This document shows positions 44,451-52,096 of a DNA stretch of 64,000 bases, one piece after another. The DNA comes from Hydrotalea sp. GTDB taxonomy: Bacteria; Bacteroidota; Bacteroidia; Chitinophagales; Chitinophagaceae. A program made the translations under genes and the position numbers. Numbering within the stretch: the first letter of the stretch is position 1; each line of letters opens with the position of its first letter. Under the pieces are notes generated by a model, which was given only the letters and a program-made list of their open reading frames with translations, was not told the DNA's origin and made no database searches. The stretch covers positions 87,240 to 151,239 of the forward strand of contig JAKRSC010000005.1 in NCBI GenBank assembly GCA_022402565.1, read 5' to 3'.

Positions 44451-45248
44451 TTATACATCAAACTCTACAAAACTGCTTGGTACTACTCGTTTAATAATGC
44501 GCAAACGATGTGTTCGCTCTCCCGAAATTTTGTGTACAATACCCATATGATCAATTGGGTCTAGTCGAACAGAACCTAAAGCATGCCATATTTCACTAGA
44601 GTTTGCAAGAATACCTACATGAATAATTTCACCCTGTTCATTATCAAAAAAAGCTAAATCGCCACATTTCGCTTCTTGAATGAAACCTACCGTTTCTCCA
44701 AGCTGAGATTGATCGGCTGCATCTCTGGGCAATACCTGGTGAAAAAATCGAAATACCAATTGCGTAAACCCGCTGCAATCAACGCCTACTATAGACCTTC
44801 CACCCCACAAATAGGGTACATGCAAAAAGTGATCAACCACCCATTTGATTGTTTCTGCGTTAAAATGCGCTTCAGCAGCATTCCAAAAACGTCCCTCATA
44901 TAGCCAATCCATGTCGGCAAAATGAGCTTTACCATGGTCAAATGCAGACAATGGCGAGCCAAATAACATGGTAACACGCTCTCCATTACAAGTAACTTCC
45001 CTATACGGGTCTCCATTAATCATTTTTGGATGAGGCCCATGTTGTAGCCCATCTTCGAGCAAAATCACTTGAAACCTATGCACCCAACCTTCATATCCAT
45101 CGTACAAACATTTGACTTGAAAAAAGTCTTTCTCATTAGAAAGTATTTCCATGTCTTCCATGAGCAAAAGTTGGCTTACCATCTCTGAGCGATGATCTGG
45201 CTCTTTTCGTAAGGGAGCAACGGTTACAATACATCTAGCAGTTTTCAT
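44451..45248 (-). CDS. C40-family (NlpC/P60) cell-wall peptidase with SH3-like domain
   Basis: The 265-residue protein has an SH3b-like N-terminal part (TVAPLRKEPDHRSEMVSQLL to GYEGWVHRFQV) and a C-terminal NlpC/P60 domain. The catalytic Cys is in GVDCSGFTQLVFRFF (near 170) and the His in GEIIHVGILANSSEIWHALG. The pattern is like YkfC gamma-D-glutamyl-L-lysine/diamino acid endopeptidase. No signal peptide is seen, which points to recycling of peptidoglycan peptides in the cytoplasm. Monocistronic, divergent from the second sigma factor. Confidence 0.85.
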   Translation of the reverse strand: MKTARCIVTVAPLRKEPDHRSEMVSQLLLMEDMEILSNEKDFFQVKCLYDGYEGWVHRFQVILLEDGLQHGPHPKMINGDPYREVTCNGERVTMLFGSPLSAFDHGKAHFADMDWLYEGRFWNAAEAHFNAETIKWVVDHFLHVPYLWGGRSIVGVDCSGFTQLVFRFFHQVLPRDAADQSQLGETVGFIQEAKCGDLAFFDNEQGEIIHVGILANSSEIWHALGSVRLDPIDHMGIVHKISGERTHRLRIIKRVVPSSFVEFDV

Positions 45249-45291
45249 ATTTTGAAGGTAGCATTTTGATGAGTTTCAAAAAAGCCCTATT

Positions 45292-45888
45292 TTGCAATGC
45301 TTGCAATCCAAATATTCTCATATCAGCGATCAAGACCTGTTACAAAAATTTTATCAGGAGCAAAACAACCAATGGCTTGGAATTCTCTTGCAGCGTTATA
45401 CTTTATTGGTTTTAGGTGTTTGTATGAAATACCTGAAAAATGAAGAAAAAGCCAGAGATGCAACCCAACATGTTGCTTACAAAGTATTGTATGAACTTCA
45501 AAAGCATCGAGTAGACCATTTTAAAAGTTGGTTGTATATGGTTGCAAAAAATCATTGCTTAATGCAATTGAGGAATGCGCATATGGTATTGGATATCGAC
45601 AATGTACCATCCGATAAATGGGCCGAGGAAGAGTTCGATAAAGAACACCATTTGCAAAGAGAAATAACGCTTCATCACATGGAGCTTTCAATTGATGAAC
45701 TTTCTAAAGAACAAAAAACCTGTATTCAGCTCTTTTTTTACAACAAAAAAAGTTATGTAGAAATTTCAAGAGAAACGGGCTATACTGTTCAACAAGTGAA
45801 GAGTTATATTCAGAATGGAAAAAGGAATCTGAAGATTCTTCTAGATAAAAAAATGCATGTAGAAAAATGGAAAACAAAAGCGAGCTAA
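45292..45888 (+). CDS. ECF-type RNA polymerase sigma factor (second copy)
   Basis: The 198-residue sigma-70-family protein has region 2 (LLQRYTLLVLGVCMKYLKNE, FKSWLYMVAKNHCLMQLR) and region 4 (LSKEQKTCIQLFFYNKKSYV, YTVQQVKSYIQNGKRNLKIL). No ATG is available near the start: TTG 45292 or TTG 45301 would begin translation, so the exact N-terminus is uncertain. It resembles the sigma factor at 35113 and likewise overlaps a downstream membrane partner gene. Confidence 0.88.
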   Translation: MQCLQSKYSHISDQDLLQKFYQEQNNQWLGILLQRYTLLVLGVCMKYLKNEEKARDATQHVAYKVLYELQKHRVDHFKSWLYMVAKNHCLMQLRNAHMVLDIDNVPSDKWAEEEFDKEHHLQREITLHHMELSIDELSKEQKTCIQLFFYNKKSYVEISRETGYTVQQVKSYIQNGKRNLKILLDKKMHVEKWKTKAS

Positions 45889-46211
45889 TGCTGCAGGAAA
45901 AAGATTTACTTGAATACCTTCAGAAAAAAGGTGACAGTAAGGCTGCGCATGATATTGAAGCAGCTATGCAGGAAGATCCCTTTCTTCACGATGCATTTGA
46001 AGGACTTTCGCAGTTCAACAGTACGCAACAAATAGAAAGCTTTGTAGGTGAAATTCAAACTGAAATTAGGCGTAAAACCAGGAGAAAAAAAGGGTTAGAT
46101 AGAAAATCTAAAATTTTTAAAGAAGATAATTGGGTGGTGTTGGCCGCCATAGTTCTGGTGTTAGCAATTGCTATGGCATATTTCTTCATTCAATACCTGG
46201 GTACTATTTAG
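45867..46211 (+). CDS. Putative minimal anti-sigma membrane protein
   Basis: The 114-residue product has an N-terminal helical part with YLQKKGDSKAAHDIEAAM and DPFLHDAFEGLSQF, a basic stretch (RRKTRRKKGLDRK) and one C-terminal transmembrane helix (WVVLAAIVLVLAIAMAYFFI). The segment DPFLHDAFEGL mirrors DPFLSDAVDGW in the partner of the other sigma factor, here without any periplasmic domain. It overlaps the sigma gene by 22 nt, or starts at ATG 45888 inside the sigma stop. Role as a membrane anchor for the sigma factor is inferred. Confidence 0.72.
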   Translation: MENKSELMLQEKDLLEYLQKKGDSKAAHDIEAAMQEDPFLHDAFEGLSQFNSTQQIESFVGEIQTEIRRKTRRKKGLDRKSKIFKEDNWVVLAAIVLVLAIAMAYFFIQYLGTI

Positions 46212-47344
46212 TTTTTATGTCCCTTTCTTTTTTTCCAATCATGTACAGCCCAATGCAACCACAATTGATAGCTAGCAAGTCCCGCAGATTCTCCATTGGC
46301 CACTAAGTAAGTCTGATAGGTTGCTTTAGAAATATCTTGTACCCACGAAGAAAAATTGGTTTCTTCATTTAGAAAAAAAAGAAGGTACTGCTTTCTATCC
46401 ATCCTAACCATTATATCTACTTCGGCCTTATATCTCCCAACGTACATGTTTCTATACTCTTCATCCTGATCAAATAATGCCTGATCAACTAAAAATAGTA
46501 AGTCCATATAGGCAGAATACCTAAAAAGGAGGTCGTGTGAAGATTTTGCGGCCAAGAACCCATACCAACTCGCTTCACTTTCTCCTGCTTGTCCAAGTTG
46601 ATGTGCTATTTCATGTGTTATCACAGATGGTAAAGCCATTGCTGGCAATTGTGCCCTAACCTGCGCTTCATGGGTAAACGGATTGAAATAACCAGTAAAT
46701 CCAATATACTTGCCCAACTTGTTTAAAAGTGTGGGTTTAACTGTGCTATTGGAATATGCTAAAGAAGGAAATTGCTTGTGCAATGAGTCATACGCTTTAT
46801 TCGCATTCACTTGTAACTCCTTCCAATTCGGTTTTTTTAAAACAGTATCACTACCTAAATGGTTCCTCAGTATGCGAACAGAGTCAATGAGTTCACAACG
46901 TAGAGCATGTAAATCGGCCACACTAGCGGGGGTAACCCTCTCCCAACCCATTTGCTCCTCTATACTTGATCTGTTGTATAAAAGCCCCCATGATAGCATG
47001 AAGTAAACATATATCTGCAAAACCCTTACTAATAAAACACGCCCAATCTCCCTTCGAAATACAGATTGAAGTTTGTTTTTTATGAGAAATTGAACTGCTT
47101 TAATAAGCTTGAATACCAAATAGAAGAATAAAGCCATATATATGATATCCCCTACACTAAATGGAATCCATCCAAATAGCCAGTTTAATGCACCAGACCA
47201 GCGTGGATAAATAGATTTTGCATAAAAAGTTTCCACAAAAAAAATCGATTGACTGCATCCAAAAACACTGATTGCCAATAAAATCCAAAAGAATAAAGTC
47301 GATTGGGTATTGATTTTCAATGCATTTAGTATTTTAGCTGCCAT
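46208..47344 (-). CDS. DUF3810 membrane protein with HExxH-like motif
   Basis: A 378-residue protein with three N-terminal transmembrane segments (about 15-37, 52-75, 95-115) and a long extracytoplasmic part carrying PSVITHEIAHQLGQAGESEA, a zincin-like HEIAH with downstream Glu in GESEASWYGFLA. This matches DUF3810, a Bacteroidota family related to M56-like metallopeptidases. Function is unknown but the motif suggests an envelope metalloprotease. Its stop is 4 nt inside the anti-sigma-like gene end, so the two are convergent. Confidence 0.82.
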   Translation of the reverse strand: MAAKILNALKINTQSTLFFWILLAISVFGCSQSIFFVETFYAKSIYPRWSGALNWLFGWIPFSVGDIIYMALFFYLVFKLIKAVQFLIKNKLQSVFRREIGRVLLVRVLQIYVYFMLSWGLLYNRSSIEEQMGWERVTPASVADLHALRCELIDSVRILRNHLGSDTVLKKPNWKELQVNANKAYDSLHKQFPSLAYSNSTVKPTLLNKLGKYIGFTGYFNPFTHEAQVRAQLPAMALPSVITHEIAHQLGQAGESEASWYGFLAAKSSHDLLFRYSAYMDLLFLVDQALFDQDEEYRNMYVGRYKAEVDIMVRMDRKQYLLFFLNEETNFSSWVQDISKATYQTYLVANGESAGLASYQLWLHWAVHDWKKRKGHKN

Positions 47345-47386
47345 AAATAGTCAAAACTGTGCTGGGCAGCTAAAATAGAATTAAAC

Positions 47387-47418
47387 TTTGACTAATTCAA
47401 GATATTAAACTACCTTTG
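47387..47418 (+). promoter_or_regulatory. Complete sigma-A promoter TTTG-N20-TACCTTTG
   Basis: TTTG at 47387-47390 and TACCTTTG at 47411-47418 are separated by exactly 20 nt, the best match to the Bacteroidota consensus in this window. It lies 19 nt before the YceD gene start and should drive yceD-rpmF-plsX. Confidence 0.75.
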
Positions 47419-47437
47419 CCCACCCCAAAAACGAGCT

Positions 47438-47977
47438 ATGATTCACCGCAGGGAGTATGATATTGCTTTTGTAGGTCTTAAGCCCGGCGTTCATACGTTC
47501 GAATATGGCATCAACGATCAGTTCTTTATTCCTTATGGCGAACAGGATTTTCGCAATTGCAATGCAGAAATTGTGTTGCACCTCGATAAGAAATCGAGTT
47601 TCATGCAGCTCAAATTCGAAATTGGCGGTCAGCTTGAGCTAATTTGCGATAGATGTGGCAACACGTTGCAAAAGCAGTTGTGGGATGAGTTTGTGATGAT
47701 TGTGAAAATGGTTGATGAGCCAGAGTTGATGAACGAGCAAGAAGAAGACCCCGATGTATTTTACATCAGTCGAGGTGAAAGCCACTTGCACTTGGCCGAT
47801 TGGTTTTATGAGTTCATTAATCTCTGTATCCCGCTTCAAAAAAGTTGTGATGAGCCTGGTGGTGAACAATGCAATAATGAAGTTTTGGAACAATTGCGCC
47901 GTATGGAAGAAGAAATAAAAAAAGACCAAAACCCAATCTGGAAAGGATTGGATCAACTTAAAAACCTAGATAGTTAA
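47438..47977 (+). CDS. YceD family (DUF177) protein
   Basis: The 179-residue protein has the DUF177 pattern: FVGLKPGVHTFEYGINDQFF at the N-terminus, a zinc-binding-like ELICDRCGNTLQKQLWDEF and a second Cys group in CIPLQKSCDEPGGEQCNN. YceD is regularly encoded before rpmF and is linked to ribosome or rRNA processing; in plants the homologue affects 23S rRNA. It is the first gene after a strong promoter and 18 nt before rpmF. Confidence 0.9.
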   Translation: MIHRREYDIAFVGLKPGVHTFEYGINDQFFIPYGEQDFRNCNAEIVLHLDKKSSFMQLKFEIGGQLELICDRCGNTLQKQLWDEFVMIVKMVDEPELMNEQEEDPDVFYISRGESHLHLADWFYEFINLCIPLQKSCDEPGGEQCNNEVLEQLRRMEEEIKKDQNPIWKGLDQLKNLDS

Positions 47978-47995
47978 TTTTTTAAACCTGTAGAT

Positions 47996-48190
47996 ATGCC
48001 AAATCCTAAACGCAGACACTCTCAACAGCGCAGCGCTAAGAGAAGAACACACTATAAGGCTCAGGAAGTGACTTTAACAAAAGACACAACAACTGGTGAG
48101 ATTCACGTTCGTCATCGTGCGCACGTAAGCGAAGGAAAATTGTATTACAAAGGAAAGTTGGTTGCTGAAAAAGCTCCTCTTAAAGCCTAA
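47996..48190 (+). CDS. rpmF: 50S ribosomal protein L32
   Basis: A 64-residue ribosomal protein starting PNPKRRHSQQRSAKRRTHYK. Many L32 proteins carry two Cys pairs that bind zinc; this one contains no Cys and ends VRHRAHVSEGKLYYKGKLVA, the zinc-independent form seen in related Bacteroidota. Between yceD and plsX, the usual arrangement. Confidence 0.96.
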   Translation: MPNPKRRHSQQRSAKRRTHYKAQEVTLTKDTTTGEIHVRHRAHVSEGKLYYKGKLVAEKAPLKA

Positions 48191-48219
48191 GTTTTCACAT
48201 TCTTTCTGAATCAAACCAC

Positions 48220-49188
48220 ATGAACATTGGATTGGACATGATGGGTGGCGATTTTGCACCACTTGAAGCGTGCAAAGGTGTTGCTCGTTATTTTCAAGAA
48301 AATCATGACAACCTTTTGTCGGGCAAAATTGTCCGACATTTGTATTTATTTGGACAATCTGAAATAGCTGCTCCCAAAAGCCATATCCCAGAAGAATATG
48401 CCTCTTTTTATAGTTGGGTAGAATGTCCTGAAATAATAGGTTACCACGAGCATCCAACTAAGGCACTCAAAGAAAAGCAGCGATCTTCTATTTCAATTGG
48501 ATTCCATAATTTAGCAACAGGTAAAATAGACGCTTTCATTAGCGCTGGTAATACAGGCGCAATGCTGGTGGGAGCTATGTACAGTATTAAGCCAATAAGT
48601 GGACTCTCCCGACCTACCATAGCAACTGTACTACCTAAAATGGATGGCTCAACAGGTTTATTGCTTGATGTTGGATTGAACGCAGATTGTAAACCCGAGC
48701 ATTTACTTCAGTTTGCTACCCTTGCTAATATTTACGCAGCACAAATACTAGGTATTCAAGATCCAAAAGTGGCACTTCTAAATATTGGAGAAGAAGAAGG
48801 TAAAGGAAATCTCTTGGCCCAAGCGGCTTATACGCTCTTTAAAGAAAATAATTCATTCAACTTCATAGGTAATGTTGAAGGTCGTGATTTATTTGGTAGC
48901 AAAGCCGATGTATATGTTTGTGATGGATTTACAGGCAATATTGTATTAAAGATGGCGGAATCAATTTATGAAGTTGCCCAGGCACGTGGGCTAGCCCATG
49001 ATGCTTACTTTAAGCGTTTTCATTACGAAAACTATGGTGGTACGCCAGTTTTAGGTGTGCATAAACCCGTTATTATTGGACATGGTATTAGTGAATCACC
49101 TGCATTTTCTAATATGATTCTGTTAGCTGCGAAAATGATTGAGTCGGCATTTTGCGAAAAAATTCAAGCCGCTTTTTCTACCGAGTAA
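48220..49188 (+). CDS. plsX: Phosphate acyltransferase PlsX
   Basis: The 322-residue enzyme starts NIGLDMMGGDFAPLEACKGV and contains SAGNTGAMLVGAMYSIKPIS, GLSRPTIATVLPKMDGSTGL and DVYVCDGFTGNIVLKMAESI. It converts acyl-ACP to acyl-phosphate for phospholipid synthesis. In many bacteria fabH follows; here plsX is followed by a repeat-bearing intergenic region and unrelated genes, so fabH must be elsewhere. Confidence 0.95.
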   Translation: MNIGLDMMGGDFAPLEACKGVARYFQENHDNLLSGKIVRHLYLFGQSEIAAPKSHIPEEYASFYSWVECPEIIGYHEHPTKALKEKQRSSISIGFHNLATGKIDAFISAGNTGAMLVGAMYSIKPISGLSRPTIATVLPKMDGSTGLLLDVGLNADCKPEHLLQFATLANIYAAQILGIQDPKVALLNIGEEEGKGNLLAQAAYTLFKENNSFNFIGNVEGRDLFGSKADVYVCDGFTGNIVLKMAESIYEVAQARGLAHDAYFKRFHYENYGGTPVLGVHKPVIIGHGISESPAFSNMILLAAKMIESAFCEKIQAAFSTE

Positions 49189-49197
49189 TTTATTCTC

Positions 49198-49295
49198 AAC
49201 CAATCCCAGCGGGATTGAATATCATTATCTCCAAAAGCAAGCTTTCAATTAACCAATCCCAGCGGGATTGAATATCATTATCTCCAAAAGCAAGC
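49198..49295. repeat. Two REP-like 45-bp direct repeats with internal hairpin
   Basis: Two identical 45-nt units (49198-49242 and 49251-49295) start AACCAATCCCAGCGGGATTG and are separated by 8 nt, giving a 53-nt period. Each has the palindrome AATCCC-AGC-GGGATT followed by GAATATCATTATCTCC. Such short hairpin units with a conserved tail resemble the REP sequences mobilised by IS200-like RAYT transposases in Bacteroidota; no transposase is in the window. They follow plsX by 9 nt. Only two copies with a tiny spacer exclude a CRISPR array. Confidence 0.75.
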
Positions 49296-49480
49296 ATTAA
49301 GACCCTATATCAATGGTTATAACTCTGCAAATCGGAGTTGCAAATCATAAAAAATTCAATTTTCATCCTCAATTTTTACCGCTTATCACATTTCAAAAAA
49401 GAGCGAAAATTCAAATTTCAGCTCTAATAAATTGATATTCAACACGTTTATTGCTATGTCAGATATTTTGCTAAGGAAAT
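49296..49480. other. Intergenic stretch with one weak hairpin
   Basis: The 385-nt gap from 49189 to 49573 holds the REP-like repeats, then this AT-rich stretch. An imperfect hairpin built on GAGC/GCTC and GAAAATT/AATTTC lies around 49402-49425. I see no reading frame or RNA gene here. Confidence 0.4.
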
Positions 49481-49515
49481 TACCATCCTTAAGATGGTAC
49501 TATGTTTTGCATAGT
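49481..49515 (+). promoter_or_regulatory. Two adjoining inverted repeats overlapping a -33 element
   Basis: IR1 is TACCATC-CTTAA-GATGGTA (49481-49499) and IR2 is ACTATG-TTTTG-CATAGT (49499-49515); both have perfect arms and share one base. The loop of IR2 contains the TTTG that would be the -33 element of the promoter at 49530. The arrangement suggests two operator sites, with IR2 able to block RNA polymerase. Confidence 0.5.
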
Positions 49516-49537
49516 ATTAAAATTCGATATATCTTTG
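49506..49537 (+). promoter_or_regulatory. Complete sigma-A promoter TTTG-N20-TATCTTTG
   Basis: TTTG 49506-49509 and TATCTTTG 49530-49537 with exactly 20 nt between them, 36 nt before the ATG of the 59-aa gene. Confidence 0.7.
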
Positions 49538-49573
49538 TTCTATCAAATTAAAAAAAACAAAAAAACTATAACC

Positions 49574-49753
49574 ATGAAAAAGTTCTTCAACAACCTCGCA
49601 GTAGTAGCAACCTTAGCTTTAATACCTGCACTTTTTGCAGCATATTCTGTAAACACTGCTGAAGCAGATATAGAAACAGTTCAAAAGGAAGCTCCCGCTA
49701 AAAGTACCTCTCGTGTAATTGATGCCTCTGTGCAAATTCTGCGTAGTTTCTAA
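49574..49753 (+). CDS. Small exported or membrane peptide, 59 residues
   Basis: The peptide KKFFNNLAVVATLALIPALF and onwards has an N-terminal signal- or anchor-like helix (residues 6-24), then a short charged tail (ADIETVQKEAPAKSTSRVID) ending ILRSF. The frame is open from ATG 49502, but that start lies in the promoter; 49574 has an appropriate leader and a normal signal. A perfect terminator follows. The strong promoter with operator-like repeats points to a regulated small protein. I know no family for it. Confidence 0.7.
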   Translation: MKKFFNNLAVVATLALIPALFAAYSVNTAEADIETVQKEAPAKSTSRVIDASVQILRSF

Positions 49754-49774
49754 GCACCTAAAAACAACCAATAT

Positions 49775-49802
49775 AAGTCGGTCTAAATTAATAGACCGAC
49801 TT
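49775..49802 (+). terminator. Rho-independent terminator
   Basis: 11-bp stem AAGTCGGTCTA / TAGACCGACTT with a 6-nt loop followed by a T run, 21 nt past the stop of the 59-aa gene. Confidence 0.9.
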
Positions 49803-49851
49803 TTTTTATGTCTGTTAACAAAACAAACAACCGTTAGCAAGAGCAAAACTC

Positions 49852-49859
49852 TATTTTTG
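49852..49859 (+). promoter_or_regulatory. -7 element TATTTTTG for the cystathionine beta-synthase gene
   Basis: TATTTTTG ends only 4 nt before ATG 49864. Transcription from it would start at or inside the first codon, implying a leaderless or near-leaderless message unless the ATG used is further downstream. Confidence 0.5.
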
Positions 49860-49863
49860 CGAC

Positions 49864-51225
49864 ATGAAGATTAAACAGAATATCCTTGAAACAATTGGCA
49901 ATACGCCATTAATTAAATTGAACAAAGTTGCAAAAGACTTGCCATGTACTGTGTTAGCCAAAGTGGATTATTTTAATCCAGGTAACTCTATTAAAGACCG
50001 TATGGCTTTAAAGATGGTTGAAGTTGCTGAAAAAGAAGGCAAATTAAAACCAGGTGGAACTATTATTGAATGTACAAGTGGAAACACGGGTATGGGACTT
50101 GCGTTAGCAGCTTGTGTAAAAGGATACAAATGTATTTTCACTACAACCGACAAGCAATCAAAAGAAAAAATGGATATTCTGAAAGCTGTTGGTGCGGAAG
50201 TAATTGTTTGTCCAACCAATGTTGAACCAGATGACCCGAGAAGTTACTATTCAATTGCTAGAAGATTGGCAAAAGAGATTCCAAATTCATTCCACTGTAA
50301 TCAATATGATAACCTAGCAAATAGACTGGCACATTATGAAAGTACTGGACCAGAAATTTGGGAACAAACTGAAGGAAAAATAACTCATTTGGTTTGCACT
50401 GCAGGAACTGGAGGAACCATTACAGGAACAGCTCAATATTTAAAAGAAAAAAATCCGAATATTCAAATTTGGGCTATTGATGTGTATGGTAGTTTATTAA
50501 CCAATTATTTCAAAACAGGTGAGATAGATATGAGCTATGTACACCCATATATTAGTGAAGGGTTTGGCGAGGATTTTGTTCCTGAGAACTATGATATGTC
50601 GGTCATAGATCACTTTGAACAAGTAACCGATAAGGATGGTGCTATTGTAGCAAGAAGACTGGCAAAAGAAGAGGGTTTGTTTTGTGGTTACAGTGCTGGC
50701 AGCTGTTTTCAGGGTTTATTGCAGTTGAAAGATAGATTGAAAAAAGACGATGTGGTAGTTTGTATTTTCCATGACCATGGAAGCAGATATGTTGGAAAAA
50801 TATACAACGATCAATGGATGATGGAGCGTGGCTTCCTAGAAGTTAAAACATGCAAAGACATCATAAACGCACGTCAGCATAAAAAACTAATTGCCGTTCA
50901 CCCCAATCACCAAGTTTCAGAAGCGGTTAATTTGATGAAGAAATATGATATAGAAAATATTCCTGTAATGAGTGAGGATGGACAACCTATTGGAAGTATT
51001 TCTGAACAAGGTCTATTCCAAAAAATGTTTGGCGACCAAGACTTACGTGGTGCAAATATTGAAGCGGTGATGGAACCTGCTTACCCATTGGTGGAATTGA
51101 ATAGTCCAGTGGAAAAGCTAGGTAAACTTATAACAAAAGAAAATGGTGCAGTATTGGTAAAAGATGAACAAGGTAACTACCACATCGTAACCAAATACGA
51201 TATCATTCAAAGTATGGCTCAATAA
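49864..51225 (+). CDS. cbs: Cystathionine beta-synthase with C-terminal CBS domains
   Basis: The 453-residue PLP enzyme has the pyridoxal Lys in NPGNSIKDRMALKMVE, the phosphate-binding loop TAGTGGTITGTAQYLKEKN, and ECTSGNTGMGLALAACVKG. Two CBS domains follow from about residue 335 (NARQHKKLIAVHPNHQVSEA and LVELNSPVEKLGKLITKENG). It makes cystathionine, or cysteine, from serine/acetylserine; CBS domains usually add allosteric control by adenosyl ligands. No heme-binding N-terminal extension is present. It is followed after 6 nt by a helical-backbone receptor gene. Confidence 0.9.
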   Translation: MKIKQNILETIGNTPLIKLNKVAKDLPCTVLAKVDYFNPGNSIKDRMALKMVEVAEKEGKLKPGGTIIECTSGNTGMGLALAACVKGYKCIFTTTDKQSKEKMDILKAVGAEVIVCPTNVEPDDPRSYYSIARRLAKEIPNSFHCNQYDNLANRLAHYESTGPEIWEQTEGKITHLVCTAGTGGTITGTAQYLKEKNPNIQIWAIDVYGSLLTNYFKTGEIDMSYVHPYISEGFGEDFVPENYDMSVIDHFEQVTDKDGAIVARRLAKEEGLFCGYSAGSCFQGLLQLKDRLKKDDVVVCIFHDHGSRYVGKIYNDQWMMERGFLEVKTCKDIINARQHKKLIAVHPNHQVSEAVNLMKKYDIENIPVMSEDGQPIGSISEQGLFQKMFGDQDLRGANIEAVMEPAYPLVELNSPVEKLGKLITKENGAVLVKDEQGNYHIVTKYDIIQSMAQ

Positions 51226-51231
51226 ATTGAG

Positions 51232-52044
51232 ATGCCGCAGTATGTAGATCATATTGGCAATACAATTGAAATAGAAAACACACCAAAAAGGATTGTTTCT
51301 TTAGTCCCTTCTCAAACAGAGTTGTTGTACGACCTTGGTCTAGAAGAGGAAGTTGTTGGTATTACTAAGTTTTGCATTCATCCTAACCATTGGTTTAGAA
51401 CCAAAAAAAGAATTGGAGGAACTAAGAATGTTCATATTGATTGGGTAGCGGAATTAAAACCCGATTTAATCATTGCAAATAAAGAAGAGAATGTACAAGA
51501 ACAGGTGAATGAATTACGCAATATTGCACCTGTTTGGACCAGTGAAATTAGTTGTCTTGCTAGTGCAGTTCGTATGATCAGAGATATTGGAATCATTACA
51601 AATAAGTCCGAACGCGCTTTGCAAATTGCAGTTGAAATTGAATCATTGTTCAACAAAATACAAATCCCTGAAAAAAAGCTGAGTGTATTGTACTTAATTT
51701 GGAGAGACCCTTATATGGTTGCTGGTGGAGATACATTTATTCACCAAATGTTGGGTTATTGTGGATGTAAAAATGTTGTTGAACATATCAATCGATATCC
51801 AACATTAAGTGCAAATGAAATACAATTGCTCAATCCGGCTGTCGTAATGTTATCCTCAGAACCCTACCCTTTTAAAGAAAAGCATATATTAGAATTGCAG
51901 GATTTATTACCAAACTCAAAATTGTTACTAGTAGATGGCGAATTGTTTAGTTGGTATGGAAGTAGGTTACTGAAGAGCACATCTTATTTTAGAGAACTGC
52001 AATCAACTTTGACCGATTTTAATTTTAACAACTTAGGGTTGTAA
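51232..52044 (+). CDS. Signal-less helical-backbone metal/cobalamin receptor (BtuF-like)
   Basis: The 270-residue protein matches periplasmic binding proteins of the TroA/BtuF fold: KRIVSLVPSQTELLYDLGLE, VDWVAELKPDLIIANKEENV-like strand, and PYMVAGGDTFIHQMLGYCGC. Unlike BtuF it lacks any signal peptide or lipobox (it starts PQYVDHIGNTIEIENTPKRI), so it would stay in the cytoplasm. No ABC permease or ATPase is adjacent. It is the second gene of the CBS operon. Function in this cytoplasmic form is unknown; cobalamin or heme binding is possible. Confidence 0.8.
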   Translation: MPQYVDHIGNTIEIENTPKRIVSLVPSQTELLYDLGLEEEVVGITKFCIHPNHWFRTKKRIGGTKNVHIDWVAELKPDLIIANKEENVQEQVNELRNIAPVWTSEISCLASAVRMIRDIGIITNKSERALQIAVEIESLFNKIQIPEKKLSVLYLIWRDPYMVAGGDTFIHQMLGYCGCKNVVEHINRYPTLSANEIQLLNPAVVMLSSEPYPFKEKHILELQDLLPNSKLLLVDGELFSWYGSRLLKSTSYFRELQSTLTDFNFNNLGL

Positions 52045-52076
52045 GTATTACCTCACTTTAACAATCTTTTGCAAGA

Positions 52077-52084
52077 TAAATTTG
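52077..52084 (+). promoter_or_regulatory. -7 element TAAATTTG
   Basis: TAAATTTG fits TAnnTTTG, 12 nt before the ATG of the 39-aa membrane peptide at 52097. Confidence 0.45.
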
Positions 52085-52096
52085 CATTTTGCAAGT

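Noticed and set aside
49198-49295. Possible CRISPR array
   Set aside because: Only two repeat units with an 8-nt spacer and a palindromic core; no cas genes. Better explained as REP-like repeats.
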